A stretch of DNA of 64,000 bases from Muribaculum gordoncarteri (GTDB lineage Bacteria > Bacteroidota > Bacteroidia > Bacteroidales > Muribaculaceae), in assembly GCF_004803695.1 (NCBI RefSeq), contig NZ_CP039393.1:310001-374000 (forward strand), in the 5' to 3' direction. This document shows positions 37,778-46,399 of the stretch, piece after piece. The position numbers were made by a program, and so were the translations under genes. Within the stretch, counting starts at the first letter, position 1, and every line of letters starts with the position of its first letter. The notes beneath the pieces are model-generated. The model was given only the letters and a program-made list of their open reading frames with translations. It had not been told where the DNA came from and made no database searches.

Positions 37778-38713
37778 TTAGAGTGACGATGCGAGAGCGC
37801 CGTTGGTCTTGCGCACTGCTGCTGCGCTCTTGGCGAAGAGAGCTTTCTCCTCTTCGTTAAGGTTGACATCGACAATCTTCTCGATACCGTTGCGGCCAAG
37901 CAAGCAGGGAACGCCTATGCAGATGTCGCTTTCGCCATATTCACCTTCTACGAGTGCCGAGCAGGGGATTACTCGCTTCTGGTCGTGGAGCACTGCTGCT
38001 ACTACGGCTGCCGATGCTGCACCGGGTGCATACCATGCCGATGTGCCGAGAAGACCGGTAAGAGTGGCTCCGCCTACCATTGTGTCGGCTGCTACCTTGT
38101 CAAGCGTTTCCTTGTCAAGGAGTGTGCTTACAGGAATACCGCGATAAGTTGCGTAGCGGGTCAAGGGAATCATTGTAGTGTCACCGTGACCGCCTATTAC
38201 CATACCTTCAACTTCGTTGGGGTTGGCTCCGAGTGCTACGCTGAGGAAGTATTTGAAACGTGAGCTGTCGAGTGCGCCGCCCATACCGATGATGCGGTTC
38301 TTGGGAAGACCTGAAGTCTTGTGGATAAGATAGGTCATTGTGTCCATGGGGTTGGATACGCACAAGATCACTGCATTGGGTGAATATTTGAGTACGTTGT
38401 CGGTAACTGACTTTACGATACCTGCGTTTACTCCGATGAGCTCTTCACGAGTCATGCCCGGCTTACGGGGTATACCTGATGTGATTACTACTACATCTGA
38501 ACCTGCAGTCTTCTCATAGTCGTTGGTCACGCCTACCATGTGAGTGTTGATGGTAAGCAGATTGGCGGTCTGCATGATGTCCATCGTCTTACCTTCGGCA
38601 AGACCCTGCTTGATGTCGATGAGTACGACTTCGTCAGCTACGTTGTTAGTTACAAGAACATTAGCACAAGTGGCGCCTACGTTTCCTGCGCCTACTACGG
38701 TTACCTTTGACAT
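37778..38713 (-). CDS. mdh: Malate dehydrogenase
   Basis: A 311-residue NAD-dependent malate dehydrogenase of the LDH-like type. The Rossmann loop is VVGAGNVGATCANVL (about 5-19); substrate arginines lie in ITSGIPRKPGMTREEL; the catalytic histidine lies in IGGHGDTTMIPL (about residue 175). It interconverts malate and oxaloacetate, in Bacteroidales chiefly in the reductive branch to succinate. A -7 box lies 62 bp upstream. Confidence 0.95.
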   Translation of the reverse strand: MSKVTVVGAGNVGATCANVLVTNNVADEVVLIDIKQGLAEGKTMDIMQTANLLTINTHMVGVTNDYEKTAGSDVVVITSGIPRKPGMTREELIGVNAGIVKSVTDNVLKYSPNAVILCVSNPMDTMTYLIHKTSGLPKNRIIGMGGALDSSRFKYFLSVALGANPNEVEGMVIGGHGDTTMIPLTRYATYRGIPVSTLLDKETLDKVAADTMVGGATLTGLLGTSAWYAPGAASAAVVAAVLHDQKRVIPCSALVEGEYGESDICIGVPCLLGRNGIEKIVDVNLNEEEKALFAKSAAAVRKTNGALASSL

Positions 38714-38774
38714 AATTATCTTGATTTATTTGGTTAAAGTAATTGTCATTCGTTTTATATAATTTCCGGTAATA

Positions 38775-38782
38775 CAAAATTA
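38775..38782 (-). promoter_or_regulatory. mdh -7 box TAATTTTG
   Basis: Minus-strand TAATTTTG (38782 to 38775) fits TAnnTTTG, 61 bp before the mdh ATG. No TTTG at the -33 distance. Confidence 0.5.
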
Positions 38783-38848
38783 GTGAATAATTCGATAAGG
38801 ACGAACTATTAACTTAAATTTATGTCGATTGTAAATTAAAATGTCTGA

Positions 38849-39457
38849 TTAGAGCTCAATTTCGCCAAGGCCTTGTCTGATTATTTCAGGATTTGAGCTG
38901 TCGGTGATGTCTATAACGGTCGACGGCTCGGTGCCTCCTTCACCTCCGTCGATTACGATATCCACAGTGTCGGAGTATCGCATCGCTATGGACTCGGGAT
39001 TGATTGCTTCATCCTCGGTGTCCCATTGTATGGAAGTGGTAAGCAATGGCGAGTCCATGCGCATGGCTATTTCTCGGGCTATGGCGTTGTCGGGGATTCT
39101 CACACCTACGGTCTTTCGTCCTTTGAACACTTTGGGAAGTGTAGTGGAAGCCGGAAGCAGGAAGGTGAAAGGGCCGGGCAGATTGTCCTTCATGATTCGG
39201 AATGCGCGATTGTCGATGCGGGCATATTCGGCCGATTGCGATATATCGTGACAGATAATCGACAGGTTGGTCTTGGCCGGATTTATTCCTTTTATGCGGC
39301 ATATACGCTCAATAGCCTGATTGTTGAGCGCATTGCAGCCTATCGCATATAGCGAGTCGGTGGGGTATATTATAATACCGCCGTCGCGAAGGGTGTTGAT
39401 CACGAGCTCCATGTATTTTTCATTGATGCTCGTCGGATACATTGGAAGGATTGTCAT
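38849..39457 (-). CDS. tsaC: L-threonylcarbamoyladenylate synthase (Sua5/YciO/YrdC family)
   Basis: A 202-residue protein that makes threonylcarbamoyl-AMP for the t6A modification of tRNAs reading ANN codons. Family signatures are IIYPTDSLYAIGCNALNN near residue 30, IKGINPAKTNLSIICHD near 55, LPGPFTFLLPAS near 93 and VGVRIPDNAIA near 117. The KxRxxxx lysine-arginine pair is partly changed (RIKGINPAKTN), as in YciO-like members, so a YciO-type role is an alternative. Has its own consensus promoter. Confidence 0.85.
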   Translation of the reverse strand: MTILPMYPTSINEKYMELVINTLRDGGIIIYPTDSLYAIGCNALNNQAIERICRIKGINPAKTNLSIICHDISQSAEYARIDNRAFRIMKDNLPGPFTFLLPASTTLPKVFKGRKTVGVRIPDNAIAREIAMRMDSPLLTTSIQWDTEDEAINPESIAMRYSDTVDIVIDGGEGGTEPSTVIDITDSSNPEIIRQGLGEIEL

Positions 39458-39501
39458 GTCTATGTCCGGTTATGCCAGCACCCCCATAGTGCTGACAAAG
39501 G

Positions 39502-39533
39502 CAAATTTAGCAACACTTTTCCAATAATCCAAA
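39502..39533 (-). promoter_or_regulatory. tsaC promoter (TTTG-N20-TAAATTTG)
   Basis: Minus-strand TTTG (39533 to 39530), 20 bp, TAAATTTG (39509 to 39502). A hairpin (39474-39496) lies right at the expected transcript start, 17 bases before the ATG. Confidence 0.75.
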
Positions 39534-39544
39534 TAGAAAATACA

Positions 39545-39582
39545 ACACCGCCGCTACGGCATTGACTCGGTAGCGGCGGTGT
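39545..39582 (-). terminator. Terminator after the tricorn-type protease gene
   Basis: A perfect 13-bp GC-rich stem ACACCGCCGCTAC / GTAGCGGCGGTGT with a 12-nt loop, 21 bp after the stop at 39603. On the minus strand it is followed by TGTATTTTCT. Confidence 0.75.
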
Positions 39583-39602
39583 CGGTGTTGTTACTGTTGT
39601 TG

Positions 39603-42600
39603 TCAGATGGTGTTGAGCATCTCCTTAACGGCGGTTTCAAGTTGTGTGTCACCTCCTTGAAGCTGAACTTCAGGAGTGTTGTAAACCTTGATGTCGGGTT
39701 GTAGTTCGTGATTTTCAAGATAGTTTCCGTCCATATCCTTGCATCCTACTTGAGGGATGCCGAATACCAGCGATGGATCTATCTGCGTTTCCCACCACAC
39801 TGCTGTCATTGTACCGGGAACGGGTGTGCCGATGAGCTTGCCTATGCCGAGTGTCTTGTAGACCCATGGGAAGCCGTGGGCATTGGAGTAGTTGTCCTCA
39901 CACACGAGCACACATGACGGCTTGAGCCACTTGGTGAACGGGTCGCTGCCGATGTAGTTGTTGCGGGGAGTGTAACGTGCATACTCCTTGCCGTTGAGCA
40001 GTGTCGCGAGGTCGTCGTGCAGCCAGCCTCCACCGTTATGACGGGTGTCTACAATAACTGCGTCGCAGTTGCGATAACGGCCGAGAAGATCCGAGAACAC
40101 GGTGCGGAAACTCGGGCTGTCCATGCCCTTGACATGTACATATCCCACCTTGCCTCCTGAAAGTTGTTCGACACGCTTGCGGTTTTTCTCAACCCAGCGT
40201 TTGTAGAGCAGGTCGCTTTGTGTACCGTAGCTGATGGGCTTTACCTTCTCCTCAAATCTCTTGCCTGTCGAGGGGTCGAGCACTGTCAGCATTACGTTTT
40301 TGCCTGCTTTGCCTGCGAGCATGGGGTAGTAATCCTTGCCGCGTTCGATTGTCTTTCCGTTGATTTTCTCGATTATGCAGCCTTCGGTTATCTTGTTGTC
40401 GGCCTTTGTCAACGGACCCTGTGCTATTATTTGTGCTATCTTCAGGCCGTCGCCGTCGTAGTTTTCGTCGTAGAAAGCTCCGAGTGAAGCTGTTGCGGGT
40501 GCCGATGTGGGGGCGTGGTAGCTTGCGCCGGTGTGTGAACCGTTAAGTTCGCCGAGCATCTCCGACAGCATGTCACGGAAGTCGTAGTTGTTGTTGATGT
40601 AGGGCAGGTATTTTCTGTAGTCCTCGCGGAATGAAGCCCAGTCTATGCCGTGTATTTGAGGATCGTAGAACTTGTCGTTGACCTGTCGCCATGCATGGTT
40701 GAATATATAGTCACGCTCTTCGGCCGGACGGTAGTTGAACTCGGCGGCGAAGGGGATTGACTTTGTTTTGGCATCCTTGACATTGACCTGAGTGAGTCCG
40801 CCTCTTGATATAAGATATGCTTTTTCTCCCTCTTTGTCGGTAAGTAACGGACCGTAGCCCACACCCTTTATGAGAAGCTTGGTCGAGTTCTCTTTAAGGT
40901 CATGCAGCCACAAGTCATATCCGCCTTCAAATGAGGTGCAGTAATATAGCTTGTCGCCTTTCTTGGAGAGCAGTGCGTCACCGAGGTTCGACGAATTGAC
41001 AGTGAGGCGCATTATGCGGTCACGACGATTGTCGAGCTCCAGCTTGAGGGGCTTGACTTCGTCCTCTTTTTCGGCTTTGTCCTTCTTGCCTTTGCCTTTT
41101 TTATCTTTCTTGTCTTTCTTGTCGTCGTTTGCCGATGACTCCTTATCCTTTTTATCCTTTTCAGCTTCTTCGGCAAGTGCGAGCTCTTCCTTCGAGAGCT
41201 GGAACTTATCCCAGGCTTCGTCGTCGAAGAACATTATGTAGACATCGGAGTGCGCTCCCCAGCTGCCGTGGCTGCGGTAGCCGGCTCGGTCTGAATTCCA
41301 TATCATGGCCTTGCCGTCAAGCACCCATTTGGGATTGGAGTCGGAGTAGCCGCTTTCGGTTAGATTTACCGTTTCACCGCTGCCGTCGGCCTTGATTAGG
41401 GCTATGTCCTTGTTGTTCCATCCGCCTATGCCTATGTATTCGGTCAGCAGCCAGCGGCTGTCGGGTGACCATGCAAATGTCTGGTCGCCGTCGGAGTAGG
41501 AGTAGTTATACTTGCCGTCCATGACTGTGCGCACCTCTTTGCTCTTCAGGTTGATTACGCGTATGGCCGAGCGGTCCTCAAGGAATGCTACCTCCTTGCC
41601 GTCGGGTGAATATAGCGGCTGGAACGATGTCTTGTCGCCTGTCACAAGCGGCTTCTCTTCTATTTCCTGTGCGTAGGTGAAGTATTTGTCGTCGTCACGT
41701 ACTATCGAGCTTTCATAGATGCCCCATGTTTCACCACGCTCGGCCGAGTAGACGAGAGAGCGTCCGTCGGGGCTGAAGTCGATGTTGCGCTCCTGTTGGG
41801 GAGTGTCGGTTATCTGCTTTGTGGTGCGGTATTCTACCGATGTCACGTAGACATCGCCGTGTACGATGAATGCCACTTCTTTGCCTGATGGTGACACGGC
41901 AATGTCGGTGGCTCCGCTGCTTATGAGTTGGTTCACGAGTTTCTGCTCGGTGAGATCCGATGTTATGGCCACGTTGACCTTGGCGGGTTGTGAGCCTTCG
42001 GTCACGGTGTATATCTCGCCGTCATATCCGTAGCACAGCTTTCCGTCGTTGGAGGCGGTGAGGAATCTAACGGGATGCTTGGGATGTGATGTTATCTTTA
42101 CGGGATTCTTTCCGTCGATTGTCGACTTGTAGACATTGAAGTTGCCGTCACGTTCGCTAAGATAGTAGTAGGCGCTTCCGTCGGCTTTCCACACCGGGTC
42201 GCGGTCCTCGCCGTTGAAGTCGGTGAGCTTGCGATAGCTGCGGTTGCCGTCGGTGGTGCAAAGCCATATATCGCGTGTTATTGACGATGTGTGGTGCTTG
42301 CGCCATGTGTCCTCATATCCTTTCATGTCGTTATATAGAAGCTGCTTGCCGTCGGGGCTTATCGACAGGTTCTCCATTGCCAGCGATGAATACAGCTTGG
42401 GTCGTCCGCCGGTGGTCGACACGTTGTAGATTTGCGGGAATTGTTTTGACGGGAACTGGCTGTCGTTTACATCGGGCTGTATTGAAGCCGTGTAGAGCAC
42501 ATGCTCGTTGTCAAGGAATGTTTCGGGCATTTCGCTTGCCGAGTGAGTGGTGAGCCGTGTGGGTGCACCTCCCTCGCGGGGCATGATGTAGATGTCAAAA

Positions 42601-42860
42601 CTGCCTTCGCGATCCGAAGCAAAGGCGATGCTCTTTCCGTCGGGCGACCACACAGGGCGTGTGTCGTAGGCCGGATTGGTTGTCAACTGTGTGGCGCGTC
42701 CTCCCGTCGACGGGACAGTGAAAATGTCGCCCTGATAGCAGAATGCGATACTTTTTCCATCAGGTGATATGGCCGGATATCGCATCCATAGCGGTGACTC
42801 GGCTGCTTCGGCAACAGCTGCCACTGCAATAGCTCCTGCAATTAAAAATAACTTTTTCAT
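39603..42860 (-). CDS. Tricorn-type protease (S41 family), exported
   Basis: A 1085-residue protein with a signal peptide (MKKLFLIAGAIAVAAVAEAAE). Two N-terminal WD40/TolB-like beta-propellers (repeats such as YPAISPDGKSIAF and RPVWSPDGKSIAFASDREG) precede a PDZ domain (GDGLKIAQIIAQGPLTKADN) and the S41 core. The core has IVDTRHNGGGWLHDDL and the probable nucleophile serine in EDNYSNAHGFPW. A Lys/Asp-rich linker (about residues 560-605) separates propeller and protease halves. It likely degrades peptides in the periplasm. Start set at ATG 42860 because the upstream in-frame codon lies in the -7 box. Divergent from an S9 peptidase. Confidence 0.9.
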   Translation of the reverse strand: MKKLFLIAGAIAVAAVAEAAESPLWMRYPAISPDGKSIAFCYQGDIFTVPSTGGRATQLTTNPAYDTRPVWSPDGKSIAFASDREGSFDIYIMPREGGAPTRLTTHSASEMPETFLDNEHVLYTASIQPDVNDSQFPSKQFPQIYNVSTTGGRPKLYSSLAMENLSISPDGKQLLYNDMKGYEDTWRKHHTSSITRDIWLCTTDGNRSYRKLTDFNGEDRDPVWKADGSAYYYLSERDGNFNVYKSTIDGKNPVKITSHPKHPVRFLTASNDGKLCYGYDGEIYTVTEGSQPAKVNVAITSDLTEQKLVNQLISSGATDIAVSPSGKEVAFIVHGDVYVTSVEYRTTKQITDTPQQERNIDFSPDGRSLVYSAERGETWGIYESSIVRDDDKYFTYAQEIEEKPLVTGDKTSFQPLYSPDGKEVAFLEDRSAIRVINLKSKEVRTVMDGKYNYSYSDGDQTFAWSPDSRWLLTEYIGIGGWNNKDIALIKADGSGETVNLTESGYSDSNPKWVLDGKAMIWNSDRAGYRSHGSWGAHSDVYIMFFDDEAWDKFQLSKEELALAEEAEKDKKDKESSANDDKKDKKDKKGKGKKDKAEKEDEVKPLKLELDNRRDRIMRLTVNSSNLGDALLSKKGDKLYYCTSFEGGYDLWLHDLKENSTKLLIKGVGYGPLLTDKEGEKAYLISRGGLTQVNVKDAKTKSIPFAAEFNYRPAEERDYIFNHAWRQVNDKFYDPQIHGIDWASFREDYRKYLPYINNNYDFRDMLSEMLGELNGSHTGASYHAPTSAPATASLGAFYDENYDGDGLKIAQIIAQGPLTKADNKITEGCIIEKINGKTIERGKDYYPMLAGKAGKNVMLTVLDPSTGKRFEEKVKPISYGTQSDLLYKRWVEKNRKRVEQLSGGKVGYVHVKGMDSPSFRTVFSDLLGRYRNCDAVIVDTRHNGGGWLHDDLATLLNGKEYARYTPRNNYIGSDPFTKWLKPSCVLVCEDNYSNAHGFPWVYKTLGIGKLIGTPVPGTMTAVWWETQIDPSLVFGIPQVGCKDMDGNYLENHELQPDIKVYNTPEVQLQGGDTQLETAVKEMLNTI

Positions 42861-42895
42861 TAGTATGTGATAATGTGATTGTATGTAATTATTCA

Positions 42896-42903
42896 CAAAG
42901 ATA
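42896..42903 (-). promoter_or_regulatory. -7 box TATCTTTG of the tricorn-type gene
   Basis: Minus-strand TATCTTTG (42903 to 42896), 35 bp before the ATG at 42860. Confidence 0.55.
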
Positions 42904-43027
42904 ATTATTTATTGTCGCTTGTAACGCTATTTACGCTACGAATTGTTGTTGATGTGACAATAATGCCTGCCGAATTTTAGGGTAGCGTTATTTTCAACTG
43001 TGTTAAGCTTTTTAGTGAAATTTTTTA

Positions 43028-43035
43028 TAACTTTG
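43028..43035 (+). promoter_or_regulatory. -7 box TAACTTTG of the S9 peptidase operon
   Basis: TAACTTTG fits TAnnTTTG, 33 bp before the ATG at 43069. About 124 bp of AT-rich sequence separate it from the divergent tricorn -7 box; no further motif seen. Confidence 0.55.
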
Positions 43036-43068
43036 GGGAAGAATCCAATAAATTAAGCTTTAACCTAA

Positions 43069-45519
43069 ATGAAAAGACCAATCATTGGCATGTTGGCGTT
43101 ATGTTCGTCGGTAATTGCTATGGGCGAAACGGTGGATGTCAAGACGCTTGAGTACACGGGCCCTTATCCCGTGCAGATACCATTAATGTTTGACAGTGAG
43201 GATGTTAATTCACGCAAGTTTGATGTGAAGTCACTGCTTGACACTCACGTGTCGCAGGCGACATCACGCAATCCCGTGATGTTTTCGGGTGATGTGGCTC
43301 CGGGAAGTGACGATGCCTATGCATTGCATCTGCTCGGTTTTACAGTGGAAAACCGTCACTATTCCAAGGCTTCACTGAATGTGAAGGGACTTAAGAATTA
43401 CAATGTATATGTCGACGGCCGTAAACTTGAAGGCAATCAGCTTGTGCTTACTCCCGCAACTCACAAGATTACCGTGAAGTATCTCAGCGAGAAAGGTAAG
43501 AGCGACTCGATAAAGGTGAGCCTTGACTCGGAGCATCCCGAGCTGCTGAAAATAGGCACCGGAACATCACGCATGTACACGCTCGACGATGTACTGCACG
43601 GTACGAGAATATCGTCTACAAGCATCTCGCCTGACGGCAAATACATGATAACATCCTACTATCACACTCGCAAGGGTGGGGCATACGAATATGTGTACCG
43701 TATCTCCGATGTCGCTACGGGTAGTGTCGTAACTGAAACATCGGAAGCTATAAAGTGGATGCCTAAGGGAAGCCGCTACTACTATACACGCAACACCAAC
43801 GACGGCCGTGCGTTATATGCAGTCGATGTCGCCACGGGACGCCGTGACCTCCTTGCGTCAGACATCCCTAATGAATGGTTCACCATATCACCTGACGAGA
43901 GCTATCTTATGATTACATCGGTTCAGATTGGTCCAAAGGAGAGCCCCGATGTGTATGAAATCATTCAGCCCGAGGATCGTCAGCCGGGTTGGCGTGACCG
44001 CTATATGTTGGCTAAATATGACCTCGCAACAGGTGTTCAGCAGCCTATTACATTCGGACATAACAGCGTTTCGCTATCTGATATATCGGACGACGGCAAG
44101 AAGTTGCTCGTGCGCACATCACGCAGTCGCTTGACATCACGCCCCACTACTCTTACATCGTTGTATGTAATCGACCTTGCTACAATGACCTCCACTCCCG
44201 TGGTCGAGAATGACGGATTTATTTCGGGTGCTGTGTTCTCACCCGATGCCACAAAGGTGCTTGCTTCGGGTTCGCCCGAATCATTTGACGGCGTAGGCCG
44301 CAACCTGCCTGAAGGACGCACTCCGAGCATGGTAGAGGAGCAGCTCTATCTCATAAACATTGCCGACCGCAAGGTGACGCCTCTTACCAAGGAGTTTGAC
44401 CCCAACATTCAGCAGCGTGTCTGGAGCCGTGCCGACAACATGATCTATTTTACCGCCGAGAACCGTGACATGTATAGTCTTTACCGACTTAATCCCGCTA
44501 ACGGCGACATAACCATGATTCCCGTGCCCGAAGATCTTGTAAAAGGTATATCGTTACCCGATGCAGGCCGCACTATGGCATGGTTCGGTCAGGGTGCCTC
44601 CAATTCCGACCGCCTTTACAAGCTCGACACCAAGACACTCAAGTCGACATTGATCGACGACCCTGTTAAGGATCAGCTTAAGGATGTAGTGCTTGGCGAG
44701 TGCCGCCCCTGGAGCTTCAAGAGCTCACGTGGCGACAGCATCCACGGGCGTTTCTATTTGCCGCCTAATTTCGATCCCGCATCAAGTTACCCGATGATAG
44801 TTAATTACTATGGCGGTTGCAGCCCCACAAGCCGTAACTTTGAGAGCCGCTATCCCCATCATGCCTATGCGGCGTTGGGTTACGTGGTATTTGTAATCGA
44901 GCCCAGCGGTGCTACCGGTTTCGGACAGGAATTTGCATCGCGTCACGTAAATACGGCAGGTGACGGTGTCGCTCAGGATATAATCGAGGGTACCAAGCAA
45001 TTCTGTGCCGAACATCCCTATGTCAACACAAAAAAGATAGGTTGTATAGGTGCTTCCTACGGAGGATTCATGACTCAGTATCTGCAGACGAAGACCGATA
45101 TTTTCGCAGCCGCCATATCTCATGCCGGAATCAGCGACCACACAAGCTATTGGGGCGAAGGTTACTGGGGATACTCCTACAGCGAAGTGTCGATGGCCAA
45201 CAGCTATCCGTGGACTCACCCCGACCTCTATGTGAAGCAGAGCCCGCTGTTCAATGCCGACAAGATACACACTCCGTTGCTCTTCCTTCATGGCGATAAG
45301 GACAATAACGTGCCTGTGGGCGAGAGCATCCAGATGTTTACCGCATTGAAGCTCCTCGGTCGTGAAACTGCATTTGTGGCCGTTGCCGATCAGGATCACC
45401 ATATAACCGATTACGGTAAGCGCATCAAGTGGCAGAACACCATTTATGCATGGTTTGCAAAGTGGCTTCAGGACGATCCCGAGTGGTGGAATGCCATGTA
45501 TCCTGCAAAATCGTTGTAA
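43069..45519 (+). CDS. S9-family prolyl oligopeptidase / DPP-IV-like peptidase, exported
   Basis: An 816-residue serine peptidase with a short signal peptide (about residues 1-19). An N-terminal beta-sandwich and beta-propeller (SISPDGKYMITSYY, ISDDGKKLLVRTS, FSPDATKVLASGS) precede the alpha/beta-hydrolase domain. The catalytic triad is Ser663 in GASYGGF, Asp745 in HGDKDNNVP and His777/778 in DQDHHITDY. It would release short, often proline-containing peptides in the periplasm. The PAP2 gene follows after 15 bp. Divergent from a tricorn-type protease, suggesting a peptide-degradation locus. Confidence 0.92.
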   Translation: MKRPIIGMLALCSSVIAMGETVDVKTLEYTGPYPVQIPLMFDSEDVNSRKFDVKSLLDTHVSQATSRNPVMFSGDVAPGSDDAYALHLLGFTVENRHYSKASLNVKGLKNYNVYVDGRKLEGNQLVLTPATHKITVKYLSEKGKSDSIKVSLDSEHPELLKIGTGTSRMYTLDDVLHGTRISSTSISPDGKYMITSYYHTRKGGAYEYVYRISDVATGSVVTETSEAIKWMPKGSRYYYTRNTNDGRALYAVDVATGRRDLLASDIPNEWFTISPDESYLMITSVQIGPKESPDVYEIIQPEDRQPGWRDRYMLAKYDLATGVQQPITFGHNSVSLSDISDDGKKLLVRTSRSRLTSRPTTLTSLYVIDLATMTSTPVVENDGFISGAVFSPDATKVLASGSPESFDGVGRNLPEGRTPSMVEEQLYLINIADRKVTPLTKEFDPNIQQRVWSRADNMIYFTAENRDMYSLYRLNPANGDITMIPVPEDLVKGISLPDAGRTMAWFGQGASNSDRLYKLDTKTLKSTLIDDPVKDQLKDVVLGECRPWSFKSSRGDSIHGRFYLPPNFDPASSYPMIVNYYGGCSPTSRNFESRYPHHAYAALGYVVFVIEPSGATGFGQEFASRHVNTAGDGVAQDIIEGTKQFCAEHPYVNTKKIGCIGASYGGFMTQYLQTKTDIFAAAISHAGISDHTSYWGEGYWGYSYSEVSMANSYPWTHPDLYVKQSPLFNADKIHTPLLFLHGDKDNNVPVGESIQMFTALKLLGRETAFVAVADQDHHITDYGKRIKWQNTIYAWFAKWLQDDPEWWNAMYPAKSL

Positions 45520-45534
45520 AACAGTAAATCCGTT

Positions 45535-46317
45535 ATGATGACGCATAATTGTTGGTCAAGTCGGTCGATCAAGTGCATTTTGATGGCACTGGCATTGTTG
45601 TGGACGAGCACGAGTGCTTATTCACAATCCGAGGCTGTCGACAGTGTGACGCTGTCATCAAGGCGGGTTGATGATAATCCTTACCGATTCTCATTGGGAC
45701 AGCTGGCCGTGCCGGCTGTCCTGATTGGTGTCGGAGCCGCCGGTCTTTCGGGCACATGGCTTAAGCACAGCGGTTCGTCGGGAGGCACTCAGGCACCCGA
45801 CAACATAGCGCGTTTCGTGCCTCTTGCCGCTATGTACGGTTTAAGACTTTGCGGTGTCAAGGGACGCCACAATTATGTCGACATGACAATAGTGTCGGCC
45901 ACGGCTTATGCCATCATGGGTGTTACGGTCGCTTCGGTGAAGGGGATTGTGCGGTCGGAGCGGCCCGATGGAAGTGACATGCGCTCTTTCCCGTCGGGAC
46001 ATGCGGCAGCCGCCTTTGTGGGGGCTGAACTGCTTCGACGCGAATATTGGAACGTGTCGCCTTGGATAGGTGTCGGAGGATATGCCGTAGCTGTAGGCAC
46101 CGCCGCGCTGCGACTGCATCACGGCCGGCACTGGATTAACGATGTCCTTGCCGGTGCCGGAGTGGGAATACTGAGCGCCCAGGCTGCCTATTGGCTCTAT
46201 CCGGTGATATCTCATGCTCTATTCCCGCGAAGAGATAACACAAACAAGATGGCGGTGACGCTTGCTCCATGTTGGTATGGACGAGGAGGCGGCATTGCAT
46301 GCGCGATGACCTTTTGA
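45535..46317 (+). CDS. PAP2-family phosphatase, exported
   Basis: A 260-residue protein with an N-terminal signal or membrane anchor (CILMALALLWTSTSAYSQ). The PAP2 triad is intact: KGIVRSERPDGS, SFPSGHAAAAF and LHHGRHWINDVLAG. Several hydrophobic helices surround it. Such enzymes remove phosphate from lipids such as phosphatidate, undecaprenyl diphosphate or lipid A; the substrate is open. The short C-terminal tail KMAVTLAPCWYGRGGGIACA resembles a beta-strand end and is not part of the PAP2 core. Co-transcribed with the S9 peptidase. Confidence 0.87.
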   Translation: MMTHNCWSSRSIKCILMALALLWTSTSAYSQSEAVDSVTLSSRRVDDNPYRFSLGQLAVPAVLIGVGAAGLSGTWLKHSGSSGGTQAPDNIARFVPLAAMYGLRLCGVKGRHNYVDMTIVSATAYAIMGVTVASVKGIVRSERPDGSDMRSFPSGHAAAAFVGAELLRREYWNVSPWIGVGGYAVAVGTAALRLHHGRHWINDVLAGAGVGILSAQAAYWLYPVISHALFPRRDNTNKMAVTLAPCWYGRGGGIACAMTF

Positions 46318-46399
46318 TTAATTTGTGCCCATGAAAATTCACATGACAGTTAAAATATTAATGCCAATCATATAACCAAAAACATTAACGCACACAGTT

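Noticed and set aside
42861-42896. N-terminal extension of the tricorn-type protease
   Set aside because: It begins inside the -7 box TATCTTTG and precedes a standard signal peptide at ATG 42860. The same logic removes the extensions of the aminopeptidase (23805-23831) and the minus-strand GH43 (55368-55400).
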